Source: Phaeosaccion multiseriatum (lineage: Eukaryota; Ochrophyta, other classes). Taken from it: a stretch of 64,000 nucleotides of DNA. Location: the NCBI GenBank assembly GCA_965112735.1, contig OZ218960.1, positions 1,984,001 to 2,048,000 of the forward strand, given 5' to 3'. Below, piece after piece: positions 42,975-53,658 of the stretch; the first letter of the stretch is position 1; each line of letters opens with the position of its first letter. Made by a program: the position numbers and the translations under genes. The notes beneath the pieces were generated by a model. That model made no database searches. It had not been told where the DNA came from and saw only the letters and a program-made list of their open reading frames with translations.

Positions 42975-45632
42975 ATGAGCTCACCGCAGAGCCCGACCAT
43001 GATGGCGAGTCCGAACAATGGTGGCGGGGGAAATGCTCGCGGTGGTGGGGGTGGTCGCTCTTTGATGAAGAAGGCAAGCATGATTCCAGGCACCATGCCT
43101 GCATCAAGCGGGTCCAAGCTGGCTCCGATCCAAAGTACGCTCGACGTGCCTCCTGCAGGAGGGGTGGGTGGAAAGCCCCGAAAGCCCTTCGGCAAGAAGG
43201 ACCTGGTGGAGGCGGTACGCAAGATGCAGACTTGTCAGTCCGTGAGCACGGGAAAGCTCCTAGAGATGAGCAGGAATGGCGGCGCATCTCTAGGAGGAGG
43301 AGGTAGCATGCTCAGTGGAGAGTCCTCCATGATGAAGAAGGGCGGTAAGGGGGGCAAGCGGATGCGCCGGACAGAGGAGGGGGCGGGAGGCGGGGGCCAA
43401 GTGCGCGTGATGGAAAGTGGAGTCATCACGACCAGTCGCCGGCTCAACGACCTTCGCAACATGGCCGAGCGAAAGGCGACAGAGCTGCAACAAAAGTACA
43501 CAACTCTTGAGATGCTCAAGGTGGAAGATGTTGCGCTCTCCAAGATGAAGGAAGGCGACACCCCGGACAGCAATCGCATCTCCGCGTTACGCAAGGAGAT
43601 TGATGAGGCCAACAGAGAGACGGAGGAGAAGCTACACTATCGGCGGAAGTTGCAGCATATTTTGCGTAGACTCAAGACCAATCAAGTGAGACTTGATGCC
43701 CACCTCAACGGTATGGAGGACACGTACATTGGGGCGAGTAAGGAGCGGGAAGTCGTCGAGTCGCTGGCGAGGCAGCTCGAGGGAGGCAGGACCAAGGGGG
43801 TGCTAGACTATGAGGACTTAAAGTACGCAGTCAGCATGGAGAGAGCAGAGAGGGCGAAGGTCATGGCAGTGAAGGAGCAGCAGGCAAGCACAGCGAGGAA
43901 GATGGAGAGGTGGAGGCAGGAAAGAGAGCTCTCTCGCATCGCCATGGCACAGTCCATCCGGGGCGACCTGACCGACGAACAGGTGCGGCTTGGGGGGGCT
44001 GCTCTGTACACTATCGTGCCTTTTCTGTCACTTCTGAACCCAGCACCGTCCCCTCCTCTCGTTTGCGCATTGACAGGAGATTGCTCTGCTACGCAACATT
44101 AATGACAAGGAGTCTCAGCTTGCCGCCCTCGTGGCATCCCACGACGATCGCACAAAGAAAGTGGCCAAGCTGGAGAGCATGTTTGCGGCCATTGCACAGG
44201 CCACAGGGGCAGTCACCTTGGAGGAGATGGTGAGTGGGGAGGCAGTGCATTCATGGAGAGTGAGTGTGTTTCTGCCTTGTGTGGATGTTCTCACCCACTG
44301 CTGCTGCTGGGCTTGTTGTTGTTGTTGTTGTTGTTGTTGTTGATTGATGGACACAGGTGGCCAAGTTCACAAACCAAGAGATGAACAGAGTGGCCCTGGA
44401 GGAGGAGAAGACGGAGGTGGAGGCCAAGCTCACTGCGGCCAAGCTCGCCAAGGAGACGCTGGAGCAGAGATTTGCGCAGATGAAGGCCAACGGCGTCGGC
44501 AACACCGAGCTCAACCGAGAGATTAGCGACGCCCTCGCGGACTCCACAGCCGAGGCGCGCACGGGCAGCAAGAAGCACAAGGCCAACTCGGAGAGGCTGG
44601 AGACGACTCTGGTGGGCGTGAGGCAAGGGGCGCTGGGGCTATGCCATCGCCTGCAGCCCTTCTATGACATGCTCACCGCGTCGGACGACATTCCCGAGCG
44701 CATGGAGGAGGAGCGTGCCGTGGACGGGCACGAGATGGACACAGAGGCGGCCCGGAGTCTCTCGCTCAGCGAAAGCATCCTCAGGTGCGTTTGCCCGTCT
44801 TCCATGTGGAAACATCGGCTCTCTCTTTCTCTCTCCCTGTTTCTTGCCTTGTTCGTCGTGCTATACTTTTAGCGCCTTGTATGTGTGGGATATGAGTGTA
44901 ACCACATCCCCTTTCTTCCCTCCCTCTAAACCTGTTTCCTTCAGCAAAATGCTTGAGATGGGCAGCGAGGCTTCGTCGGTGACACGCGTGACCGCAGAGG
45001 ACGACAGTGACATGGGCAGTCTGGGCGGGTCGGCAGCCATCATAGAGGCCAGGCAGGACCCGTCGCTGGACGAAATGCCGAGCATGCGCCACAATGTTCG
45101 CGTCAAGAGCGAGTACATGCTCCGGCACCTGGAGGAGGCTGCAGACGCGGACGACGACGACGCCACCCTGGGCAACGGACTGACCCAGTCTGGAGCGGGG
45201 GAGGGCGGGGACGGAGGAACAGGGGCAGGTGGGGGGGGGGGGGGCGGCGGCGGAGGAGGAGGAGCAGGTGGTGGGGCCGACGACGACGGAGCGAGTGAGC
45301 TGCTGGACAGCGAAGACGAAGCCGCTGTAGAGGACATGGTGCCGTCGAGGCACTTCCTCAAGCTCTGCGCCACTCGGCAGCACTGTGAAGTGGTGCGAAA
45401 GATGGAGGCGGCGGAGAAGAAGAAGGTGCTCGAGGAGAGGCTGGCGGCAGCCGACGAGACGGAGAAAGCCACCCTCACCAGCAAGCTGGCTCGGAAACGA
45501 CAGCAGGACGAAGCTATGGCGCGCATTTGCATGCCCGTGTCCCACATTAGTCTGCCCAGCGGTGTGTCCATCCGCGACGACGTGTACACCAAGGCGCAGG
45601 CCTTCCTCACGCAGGTGCCCAACTTGGACTAG
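42975..45632 (+). CDS. Long coiled-coil protein, possibly axonemal (4 exons)
   Basis: Exons 42975-43982, 44077-44229, 44357-44784 and 44945-45632 join in phase to 758 aa. The first 110 residues are Gly/Ser/Met-rich and basic. From about 150 to 460 there is an almost continuous coiled coil, including RISALRKEIDEANRETEEKL, HYRRKLQHILRRLKTNQVR, and the later EEEKTEVEAKLTAAKLAKET. The C-terminal third is acidic with a poly-Gly run, then another helix EAAEKKKVLEERLAAADETE. The arrangement reminds me of outer-dynein-arm docking or other axonemal coiled-coil proteins. I see no diagnostic motif, so that is only a guess. The final 19 codons and the stop are part of an 82-bp unit repeated three times. 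Confidence 0.85.
44314..44342. repeat. (TTG)n microsatellite in coiled-coil gene intron
   Basis: About nine TTG units lie in the intron 44230-44356, just upstream of its ACACAG acceptor. Confidence 0.93.
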
Positions 45633-45819
45633 GTAGGCATGCTTGATGCAGGGTGGCGACGACGTGTACACCAAGGCGCAGGCCTTCCTCACGCAGGTGC
45701 CCAACTTGGACTAGGTAGGCATGCTTGATGCAGGGTGGCGACGACGTGTACACCAAGGCGCAGACCTTCCTCACGCAGGTGCCCAACTTGGACTAGGTAG
45801 GCATGCTTGATGCAGGGTG
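45574..45819 (+). repeat. 82-bp tandem triplication spanning the stop codon
   Basis: Three head-to-tail copies (45574, 45656, 45738) each contain the end of the reading frame up to AACTTGGACTAG plus 22 bp of 3' sequence with GGCATGCTTGATGCAGGG. Copies differ by only a base or two (CAGGCC versus CAGACC), so the duplication is recent. Translation stops in the first copy. Confidence 0.93.
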
Positions 45820-46190
45820 GCGTACAGAGGCGGGGGGGGGGGAGGGGAGGGGGAGGGGGAGAGCACAATTGGACGTGTAGTGGGTGGGGGAGCAGACAGC
45901 CGACCCGATCCAACCCGACTGGACAAAGTAGTAGTATCAAATCGTATTATTATAAACACTCACAATTACTTTTCTATTTCTTCCCTCACTGTCGGAGGAC
46001 CACAGGAAACTACATTCCACCCCTCCTCATCTTTTTTTAGCAGCAGTGCCAAACTGCAGCACTTCCTTCTTTCCTAGCACTCCCCACGCTCTTAAGCCGC
46101 TAATCAATCGTATACACAAAACAAACAGGAGCGAGCGCTCACTTCGTCGCCCACCCCCCCCACCCCTCCCTCTACACACAGTGCACGGCT
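45820..46190. other. Intergenic region between convergent genes
   Basis: Holds a G-rich run near 45830-45862, an AT-richer segment with TCGTATTATTATAAACACTC near 45940-45962, and a T run near 46031-46037. No gene is seen. Confidence 0.5.
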
Positions 46191-47501
46191 CTACATGCTC
46201 TTGTAGAACACAATGTCCTCATCGTCCTCCACGCAGCGGCAGCACGTGTACGACCTCCACAGCGCCTTGGGGATGGGCGTGTTGTCACTCATGTAGTAGT
46301 CGCCAAGCACGCCCTTGATGGCCTCTGTTGCCTCCTGCGCGTGGTAGAAGGGCATCTTGCTAAACACGTGGTGGCACACGTGCGTGTCGGCAATGTGGTG
46401 GATGGCGTGGTCGATCAACGGCCCGAATGAGCGGTCGACTGTGCACAGGGCGCCCCTGAACCACGTCCACTCCTTGCCGCGGAAGTGGGGCATGTTGACG
46501 TCCGTGTGCTGCAGGTACGTGATGAGCACGAGGTAGCCGTTGCAAATAAAGTACGGCACGAGATAGTAGCAGAATACCGTCGCGAACCCGAGAGCGTAGA
46601 AGGCGTAGACCAGGCCCGCCAAGGCTGCAAAGAAGCCAATGTCGCTAACGATAATGTCCTTCACATCCCGCTCTTCAAACATGACTGCCCAGGGGTTGAA
46701 ATGGCTGCGCGGCTTGTTGTTGTACTTGGTAGGGCCCGTCGCGTTCAATAACAGATAGCCGGGCATCCATCCCACCGTGAGCATCACGACGATGAAAAAT
46801 GCTTGCGTCAGGGGAGCCTCCTGGAGGACTTCCCCGGCCAGGGCCGACCTTGTGGTGGGGCAGAACACTTCATCATGCTCACACGACCCCGTGTTGCTGT
46901 GGTGCTTGGCGTGCGTAATCCTCCAGCTATGGTACGGCACGAACAGCGCACTGTGACAGATGAGCCCCACGAAATCGTTAGCCGTCTTGCTGGCAGAAAA
47001 CGACTGATGCCCACACTCGTGCGCCAGCACCCACACGCCAGTAAACACCGTGCCCTGCACAAACCAGTACAGCGGCCACAGCAGCCACGAGGCGTACGAA
47101 GGAAGCGACTCGTGGTTGATCCAAGTGGCGGCGTAGCCCAGGCACGCGATTTGGATCAAGTCCATCGCGAGGTGGGTCAGGCCCTTGCTGAGGCTGCGCT
47201 CGAAGCAGTGCGCGGGAATCGCCTTCTTCACCTGCGTCAGGCCGAAAGGCGGAGGCGCCAGAGGAAGAGGCTTGGGTGCCGGCCACCGGTGGGTGATACC
47301 CTTCGCGTAAGGCGCCAGCGCCTCCAGCAGATCGGCCTTGCCATCGCTACCCGCCTTCACTCCCAAAAGAGTGGCATCTTTGCGCAGCTGTTCCACCGGC
47401 CGCTTGCCCAGCAGCGCCATGGAAGCGGCATCTGCCTTCTCCACCGCTAACACTGCTGCCGCCTTCCTCCCCTCCGTGACATTCTCTCCTCCTCGCCCCA
47501 T
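46191..47501 (-). CDS. FAD12: Microsomal Delta-12 fatty acid desaturase
   Basis: Converts oleoyl to linoleoyl chains on membrane lipids, a step toward EPA. A single exon of 436 aa begins MGRGGENVTEGRK, similar to eustigmatophyte Delta-12 enzymes as I remember them. The three histidine boxes are HECGHQSF (HxxxH), HAKHHSNTG (HxxHH) and HVCHHVFSKMPFYHAQEA (HxxHH). Several hydrophobic segments lie between them, and there is no obvious plastid transit peptide, so an ER location is likely. An omega-3 desaturase has similar boxes; the spacing and the MPFYHA segment favour Delta-12. The lack of introns is unusual in this window. It is transcribed toward the coiled-coil gene and lies head-to-tail with isocitrate dehydrogenase. 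Confidence 0.93.
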   Translation of the reverse strand: MGRGGENVTEGRKAAAVLAVEKADAASMALLGKRPVEQLRKDATLLGVKAGSDGKADLLEALAPYAKGITHRWPAPKPLPLAPPPFGLTQVKKAIPAHCFERSLSKGLTHLAMDLIQIACLGYAATWINHESLPSYASWLLWPLYWFVQGTVFTGVWVLAHECGHQSFSASKTANDFVGLICHSALFVPYHSWRITHAKHHSNTGSCEHDEVFCPTTRSALAGEVLQEAPLTQAFFIVVMLTVGWMPGYLLLNATGPTKYNNKPRSHFNPWAVMFEERDVKDIIVSDIGFFAALAGLVYAFYALGFATVFCYYLVPYFICNGYLVLITYLQHTDVNMPHFRGKEWTWFRGALCTVDRSFGPLIDHAIHHIADTHVCHHVFSKMPFYHAQEATEAIKGVLGDYYMSDNTPIPKALWRSYTCCRCVEDDEDIVFYKSM

Positions 47502-47929
47502 GATGACTCTTAGTGATCACTAACGGCGTGTAATTATAGGCCAGGCAAAGTGACGTCGCGGGAACATTCGCCCCCCCGGGAGCCGTTTCACTCACAGGGA
47601 ACACGTTGGTTCTTCAGGGCTCCCGGTTTCCGTTTCCGGACGCGTGGGCATAATAAAACACGTCTGCAGCCGGTATACAAGTACGGCACAGCAGCGGCAC
47701 AGGGGCCACGAACACAGAAAAAAAAATGCTTGTTCAAAAATCAGCGAAGCGCCCAGGCCTGCGGAGAGAAGGGAGGACGCGCACATGCCGCTTGCTCCTT
47801 CCCCTCGCTGCTCTGGAGCCCGCCAAACCATCACTGACACCGCCGCCTCGCTCTCTCCCTCTCTGTCAATGACGCCTGCTCGCTCGCTCGCTGCAAGCTT
47901 CCCAACTAGGTAGAGTACTTGACGTCTAA
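47502..47929. other. Intergenic region upstream of the desaturase
   Basis: About 430 bp hold the desaturase promoter side and the 3' flank of isocitrate dehydrogenase. CGCTCGCTCGCT repeats occur near 47880-47890 and a short duplication, GAGTACTTG, near 47912 and 47938. No gene is recognised. Confidence 0.5.
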
Positions 47930-50159
47930 TTAGGTCGAGTACTTGGCGTCAAAGGTCTTCTTAATCTCGTCCATGAACGCGGGCGTCATGAGGTACTGGT
48001 CCTCCGTGACCCCCCACCCGTGCATGCAAATAGCCAGGTCTTTGGTCATGTGCCCCGCCTCCACTGTCTCAATCACCGCAGCCTCCATGTCCCTTGCAAA
48101 CTTCCGCAGCTTCTTGTTGTCGTCGAGCTTTCCGCGGTGCTGCAAGCCTCGGGTCCAGGCAAAGATACTGGCGATGGGGTTGGTGGAGGTGGGCTTGCCC
48201 TTTTGGTACTCGCGCCAGTGGCGGGTCACCGTGCCGTGCGCCGCCTCCGACTCGAGCGTCTTGCCGTCTGGGGCCATGAGGACCGAGGTCATGAGGCCGA
48301 GGGAGCCAAAGCCCTGCGCGACAATGTCTGACTGCACATCGCCGTCGTAGTTTTTGCACGCCCACACGAAGCCTCCTGCTGACTTGAGCGACTGAGCCAC
48401 CATGTCGTCAATCAGCCTGTGCGTGTAGGTGATGCCTCGCGCCTCGTACTGGGCCTGGTACTCCTCCTCGTAAATGTCCTGGAAAATGTCCTTGAAGTTG
48501 CTGTGGGTGGGTAAAGAAGGCCGGGCCGCAAACGGTGCGTGTGTGGTGGGGGAAACGCGGGTTTAAGGCTTAGTTCAGGAACGAGGAGGGATACCAAGAG
48601 GAGGGCACCCATCCTTGGCAAGATTGTGAGGCAGCATGTTACGTGGCGACAAAGCACAAGACACGCATCTCACACACGCACCCATCGTAAGTCTTGAGGA
48701 TGGTGTTCTTGGTGGAGAGGAAGAGATCCCAGCCCTTCTCCAGCGAGTAGCCCAGGCACGAGCGCGCAAAGGCCCTGATGCTCTCGTCCGTGTTGTACAT
48801 GGCCATGCCCACCCCGCCCCCCTCGGGGAAGTCGTACACGTCCCAGCTGGTCTTCTCGCTCCCGTCCTTGGGCGTGAAGGACATTTCAAACTTGCCCTCC
48901 TTGTCCGTCTTAAAGTCCGTCGCGCGGTACTGGTCGCCAAAGGCGTGACGGCCCACAACGATGGGCTTTGTCCAGCCGGGCACGAGGCGGGGGATGTTGG
49001 AGATGACAATGGGCTCGCGGAACACGGTTCCGTTGAGGATGTTACGGATGGTTCCGTTGGGCGATCGCCACATCTTCTTAAGCTTAAACTCCTCCACGCG
49101 CTGCTCGTCGGGGGTGATGGTCGCGCACTTGATGCCTACGCTGTACTCCTGCGTTGCGTGGCGCAAACAAGGGAGGAGGAGGAGGAGGAGGGGGAGGGGG
49201 AGGAGGAGGAGGAGGAGGAGGAGGAGGAGGAGGAGGAGGAGGAGAGGAAGAGGAAGGAGTAGTTCATTCTGTGTGAGGAGAAGACAGTCGTAGTGAGTTT
49301 TGTTTCGAAGGAGGGAGTTGACTGCGTTGTATTCGAAAAAGCCGTCCTTGGGAGAGGAGGGCCGCTCAGTGAGGTTGCAGGCGACAAGCTGATGAAAGCA
49401 AATAAACTATGAGGTGAAAATGTTCCCAGATAAGGTAGAAAGGCGAGGTTGCGGGTCGTCTTTGATGAGGACAAGCAAATCTGAAGCGCAAGAGCGCCCC
49501 CGTCGCCCACCAATTGGCCGCCAGCCCTAAACACACAAGAGATCGTAGAGGGCAGCGCGCTTCGCAAAACGTAGACTGGCCTACATACCGACTCTCAAGT
49601 ACCCTATACCTTGATGGCGTGCGCGGCGTCGATGGTGACCTGATCGTCCGTCTCATCTCGGTGAGGAAGGCCGAGATCAAAGTACTCGATCTTCAGGTCC
49701 ACATATGGGAAGATGAGCTTCTCCTTAATGTCGTTCCAGATCACGCGGGTCATCTCGTCGCCGTCCAGGTCTACCACGGGGTTCTTCACCTGGATCTTCT
49801 CCGCGGCCAGGGCCGTTCGCGAGACTGGGTTTGGTGTGTGGACGCAAGAGAGGGAAGGAACAAGTCGAGGTGAGAGGGAGAAGAGACGGAGGGATGAAGC
49901 ACAGAAGCATTTATTCCGCAAGCCATGCGAGGGCAACACAAGAAGGAGCTCGGGGCCAGAGGTGTTGCTCGAGGCTGCCCCCCCCCCCCTCAGCGGTTGA
50001 AAAGAAGATGGCCTGCTGCGAAAGAAAGGAATTTTAAAAGTGGATCCTGAGGATCGCACAGCACTCACAGTTGCGTACAGTGGAGCCTCTGGCGGATGCC
50101 TTCAGTAGCTGCGACGAGCAAAAGGCCATCCTCATGCTTGATGTCGCTGCAGTAGCCAT
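47930..50159 (-). CDS. IDH: NADP-dependent isocitrate dehydrogenase, organelle-targeted (4 exons)
   Basis: Oxidative decarboxylation of isocitrate to 2-oxoglutarate with NADPH formation. Exons 50159-50069, 49824-49610, 49148-48682 and 48500-47930 give 447 aa. Family motifs: [56 protein letters not shown] (substrate-binding Ser-Pro-Asn-Gly-Thr-Ile-Arg), [20 protein letters not shown], the metal-binding Asp region, and [13 protein letters not shown]. The first 30 residues ([20 protein letters not shown]) lack acidic residues and are rich in Ser, Ala, Arg and Lys, as in a mitochondrial presequence. Intron 3 carries a (CTC)n tract in the transcript ahead of its acceptor. The gene diverges from RPS2, 154 bp away. 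Confidence 0.96.
49163..49245. repeat. (GGA)n tract in an IDH intron
   Basis: About 25 GGA units, read as (CTC)n in the minus-strand transcript, lie immediately upstream of the acceptor at 49149. Confidence 0.93.
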
Positions 50160-50313
50160 GTCAGAGAGTCGGGGAGCAGACAGAGCAATTGCTAGGCTTT
50201 GAAGGCAAGTAGGATTTGATGTCAATGAAACCCCGGGGGGTTGGCCTCCTGGATGGAGCGGGCTGCATTAACCAGTGCTTTGTCCATCTCGCCGGCAACT
50301 GAGCATCTGAATA
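50160..50313. promoter_or_regulatory. Shared 5' region of IDH and RPS2
   Basis: The divergent start codons are 154 bp apart. The region includes CAGTAGCC and GCATCTGAATA just before each ATG but no clear TATA box. It is a bidirectional promoter candidate from layout only. Confidence 0.4.
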
Positions 50314-51296
50314 ATGGCTGACCGAGGTGGAGGAGGTGGAGGAGACAGGGGCAGGGGCGGCTTCGGTCGTGGAGACCGCCGCGGGGACCGCGGAAGAGGC
50401 CGTGGCCGCGGCCGTGGCCGCCCTCGTGACGATGACAAGGAGTGGGTGCCTGTGACCAAGCTGGGACGCCTGGTAAAGGAGGGAAAGATCCGCAACATGG
50501 ATGAGATCTTCTTCTTCTCCCTGCCCATCAAGGGTGAGTTGCAAAGAAAACGTTTGAAGTTGGGTGTGCCTCGTGTATGGGGAGAGTGGGCTGTCGTACT
50601 GAACGCGCAACAGCAGCCCCTCTCAACTCCTCGCTCTGGACCTTGGAGTTGAATTGATGTCCTCGCCCTCTATTCTCATTTCCATTCCTTCCCTTTTGCC
50701 TCTCTCTTACTGCTCACACAGAGCACCAGATTGTGGACCTATTCCTCGGCACCAACCTGAAGGATGAGGTGATGAAGATCATGCCTGTCCAGAAGGTGTC
50801 CGCCGCTGGTCAGATCACCCGATTCAAGGCCTTTGTGGCGGTCGGTGACGGCGCCGGTCACGTCGGGCTTGGCGTCAAGTGCGCCAAGGAGGTGGCCACT
50901 GCCATCCGCGGCGCCATCATCAACGCCAAGATGTCCGTGGTGCCCGTCAGACGTGGCTACTGGGGCAAGGCCTCTGGCAAGCCCCATACCGTGCCTTGCA
51001 AGGTGACTGGCAAGTGTGGATCCGTGCGTGTGCGCCTGGTGCCCGCTCCCCGAGGAACTGGCCTCGTTGCCTCGCCCGTGTCTAAGAAGCTCTTGGGCAT
51101 GGCTGGTGTGGAGGATGTGTACTCCTCGGCCCGGGGACACACCCGTACCATGGGTAACTTCATCAAGGCCCTGTACTTTGCTCTCGGCAAGACGTACGGG
51201 TACCTCACCCCCGACCTCTGGGCGCCCACTGTCTTCTCTGCTTCGCCCTTCAAGGAGCACACCGACTACTTGGCTGCCACCGAGATTAAGAAGTAA
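50314..51296 (+). CDS. RPS2: 40S ribosomal protein S2 (uS5), 2 exons
   Basis: Small-subunit ribosomal protein at the mRNA entry side. Exons 50314-50533 and 50722-51296 give 264 aa. The N terminus is an RG-rich tail ([20 protein letters not shown]), a usual target of arginine methylation in eukaryotic S2. The conserved body follows: [56 protein letters not shown] and [19 protein letters not shown]. The C terminus ends [12 protein letters not shown]. The intron is short with a GTGAGT donor. The ATG lies in the expected place for S2. Confidence 0.98.
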
Positions 51297-52336
51297 GAAG
51301 TCCTTCTTCTTACTTCTTCTCTTCCGTTTGGAGAAAGCGTTGGACAAGACGCTGCGGTGTGTGTATGCCGGCTTCAGTGGGGCCTTTTGGGATTTGTGGG
51401 GAAAGCGTGGCGAGACGCTGCAGACGCGTATGTGTCGACCTTGCATGACCTGGCCTTAGGGGGGGGAGGTCCATCATCTAAGTGTAATTGCTAAAATGGA
51501 GGACTTCGTTTCGAAAAAATTCTTCTAGTCGTGTTGATTCAATGGCGGGGGGTCGCACACTCGCGCAACTTCGTGGAATTACTTTAGATACTGGGGTGGC
51601 GGCTGTTGCACGGGAGGGCTTGTCTCACCCCTAAGCTGCTTGGGGTGCCCAAGCCCAAGGTGGGGCGTTGGCGTCAGAGCCCGTCAGCTCTCGCTCTCGG
51701 TTTGGCCCTATACCCCGCTTGCCAGCTTTGGGTGGGAGGGACTGAGAGAGAACACTCCCCCCATCAGTGCGGGGGTACCGTTGCGCCGTGCTCCGGGCCC
51801 TCTAGACGTAGTACGGTGGTACCCTTTGACTTCTCTCATGTGCATCCATGCACCAAAGTGCCGAGGCAATTCCCTGGCACCGCTGCATTCTGTGCGAGGC
51901 CGAACCCTATGGGGCTGGAAGGATCTCAAGCCTCCTCCTCCCTCCCTGTCGCCGTCCAAACGAGCCATTCTCTTCTCCTGCCTCCCTCCGTGGCCTTCCT
52001 TCAGCCTCCGGGATGAGACTGACGAGCGTTGCTGTTCACGCGAGGCCCCACTCGTTGTGAACTCTGATGCGGTATCGGTATCGATCGCGGCCAAGTGTAT
52101 CGTATGAATCCCCGGTCCATCTCTCCCCCTTGCACACACTCGGTGCAAAGGCGCTTCCAAGTTGCGACTGCAGGCTCTACGCGTCGCAATCGGTTGCAAA
52201 TCCGTCTGTTACCGTATGATAGAGGTGACAGCGAAAAAGGACGGAAGAGCCGAGTGGACCCTGATTTCCCTATTCTGCACCTGCCACTGCAGGTTCGCAG
52301 TATAGCGAAGTATGTTTTCTCTGATTCGGTTCCCCA
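51297..52336. other. Gene-free kilobase between RPS2 and Gemin2
   Basis: The 3' side of RPS2 has an imperfect repeat, GAAAGCGTTGGACAAGACGC and GAAAGCGTGGCGAGACGC, near 51332 and 51402. Overlapping frames at 51606-52107 show no family. TGCGGTATCGGTATCGATCG at 52069-52088 has short internal repeats. Confidence 0.5.
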
Positions 52337-53152
52337 TCAAGTCGCGGTATTGGTCTGCTCGAAGAACTGCCCAGTAATGGCTGCAAGCATTCCCAGGGTG
52401 GGCAGCCGCTTGTCGTCCACATCTACAATCTCGGCTCTCTGCGCACATACCCTTCGAAGCAGCTCTCGCACCACTGCAGCGCTGTCCCGTATGAGGGGCT
52501 TGTCTAGCAATGCCAACAGGGAGTATATCCACACACCGCGGGCTCTGGACAACACCTTGTTCTTGAGCCACGAGGCCTGGAATTCGAGCAGTCGATTCGT
52601 CAATACCCGATCAAACTGGAACAGTAGCGGCATGGTGGGAGAGCATCCCCGCGGGTACTCCTCTGCCCACTCGTGCCCCATCTTTCTGCCCTCGATTTTT
52701 GTAGCCGGCTCCTTGCCCTCCGCGCACCCCAGGCAGAAAATGTGCCATCCGAGCTCGTCCTTCAAGGCCGGGACAGGAACCCGCGCATCTGCAGCAGATC
52801 CCTCTGGCGGCTGCCCCCCCGGCTTGCCGCCCCGAGCCTTCCACCGCCGCAGATACTGCCGCACCTCCACAAAGTCCGCCAGCATGTGGCGCTGCCACTC
52901 TCTGCTCACCTCCAGGTGCGGCGGGCAGGGAGCCAACTCCTCCACGATGGGCTGGTACACCGTCTGAGGGGCGACAAATCGGGCGGGCACGTCAGCCTCC
53001 ACCACGTCGGGCAGCGACTCCGACTCCAGCTTGACCCGCAGAAGGTACTCATGGGCCGACGCCGGAGCCAGGCCTCGCGCCATCCTCTCCTGCACAACTC
53101 GCTTGTCCAGCCCACCCCCCGCGGCCAGCTGAGGCCGCTGGTCGAAGCTCAT
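52337..53152 (-). CDS. GEMIN2: Gemin2-like SMN complex component (single exon)
   Basis: Gemin2 binds Sm proteins during assembly of spliceosomal snRNPs. The 271-residue protein shows the family order. An N-terminal segment reads AHEYLLRVKLESESLPDVV. A tryptophan-centred helix reads SREWQRHMLADFVEVRQYL. A central WHIFCLG precedes the C-terminal helical bundle FQFDRVLTNRLLEFQASWL, then ARGVWIYSLLALLDKPL, RDSAAVVRELLRRVCAQRAE. A 35-residue Gly/Pro-rich insert breaks the middle. The chosen ATG gives MSFDQRPQL. The gene is intronless in an intron-rich neighbourhood. It diverges from PEPCK across a G-rich gap. The assignment is by motif pattern; no other family fits as well. Confidence 0.85.
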   Translation of the reverse strand: MSFDQRPQLAAGGGLDKRVVQERMARGLAPASAHEYLLRVKLESESLPDVVEADVPARFVAPQTVYQPIVEELAPCPPHLEVSREWQRHMLADFVEVRQYLRRWKARGGKPGGQPPEGSAADARVPVPALKDELGWHIFCLGCAEGKEPATKIEGRKMGHEWAEEYPRGCSPTMPLLFQFDRVLTNRLLEFQASWLKNKVLSRARGVWIYSLLALLDKPLIRDSAAVVRELLRRVCAQRAEIVDVDDKRLPTLGMLAAITGQFFEQTNTAT

Positions 53153-53239
53153 TGTTTGGCCTCGACCTGGATCGTGGGAGCCCTGATTGGTACGGGAGCC
53201 AAGAGGGAGATAGCGGAGGGGGAGGGGGGGAGGGAGACA

Positions 53240-53284
<45 letters not shown>

Positions 53285-53658
53285 GGGGGGGGGGGAGGGA
53301 GAGGGAGAAGGGGAGGGGGGGAGAGATACGAAAAGAAGAGAGAAGGGGAAGAGGGGAGGAGAGAGAAGATAGAGCGGTTCGTAATAGATAAAAAGAGTGG
53401 TAGTTTGGTGTCCCCGTCCTCTGCCCCTTTAAGCGGCAGAGTCCAATCCATCATAAAAAAACAGCGCAAATACGACGAAGCAGGTGAGGGAGGCTGGCGG
53501 ATAGTGCGTGCGCGAAGGAGTGAATGCACACGTCGTCTTGTTTTTGTCGAGTCTTCCTTGAGGAACAACGGAGACTTTTGTTCCTGGTTTTCCCTAGACG
53601 GTTGTTGAAGTCATCGTGTTCACGTCCCCGCTGTCCCCGCTGTCCCAGTTCACGCCAC
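53153..53658. other. Divergent intergenic region, Gemin2 and PEPCK
   Basis: Contains a GA-rich tract (about 53219-53370) with a G run of about 22 bases at 53273-53294, then ordinary sequence with CCCCTTTAAGCGG near 53424-53436. Both promoters must lie here. Confidence 0.5.

Noticed and set aside
46803-47450. 215-residue plus-strand frame opposite the desaturase
   Set aside because: Antisense of the desaturase gene, whose three histidine boxes are on the minus strand.
48636-49262. 208-residue plus-strand frame opposite IDH
   Set aside because: Antisense of IDH exon 3 and of the adjoining GGA repeat; no domain.
51606-52199. Three overlapping frames of 136-163 residues downstream of RPS2
   Set aside because: They overlap on both strands, have no recognisable domain and no splice-compatible neighbours. 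I could not support a gene, though a lineage-specific one is not excluded.
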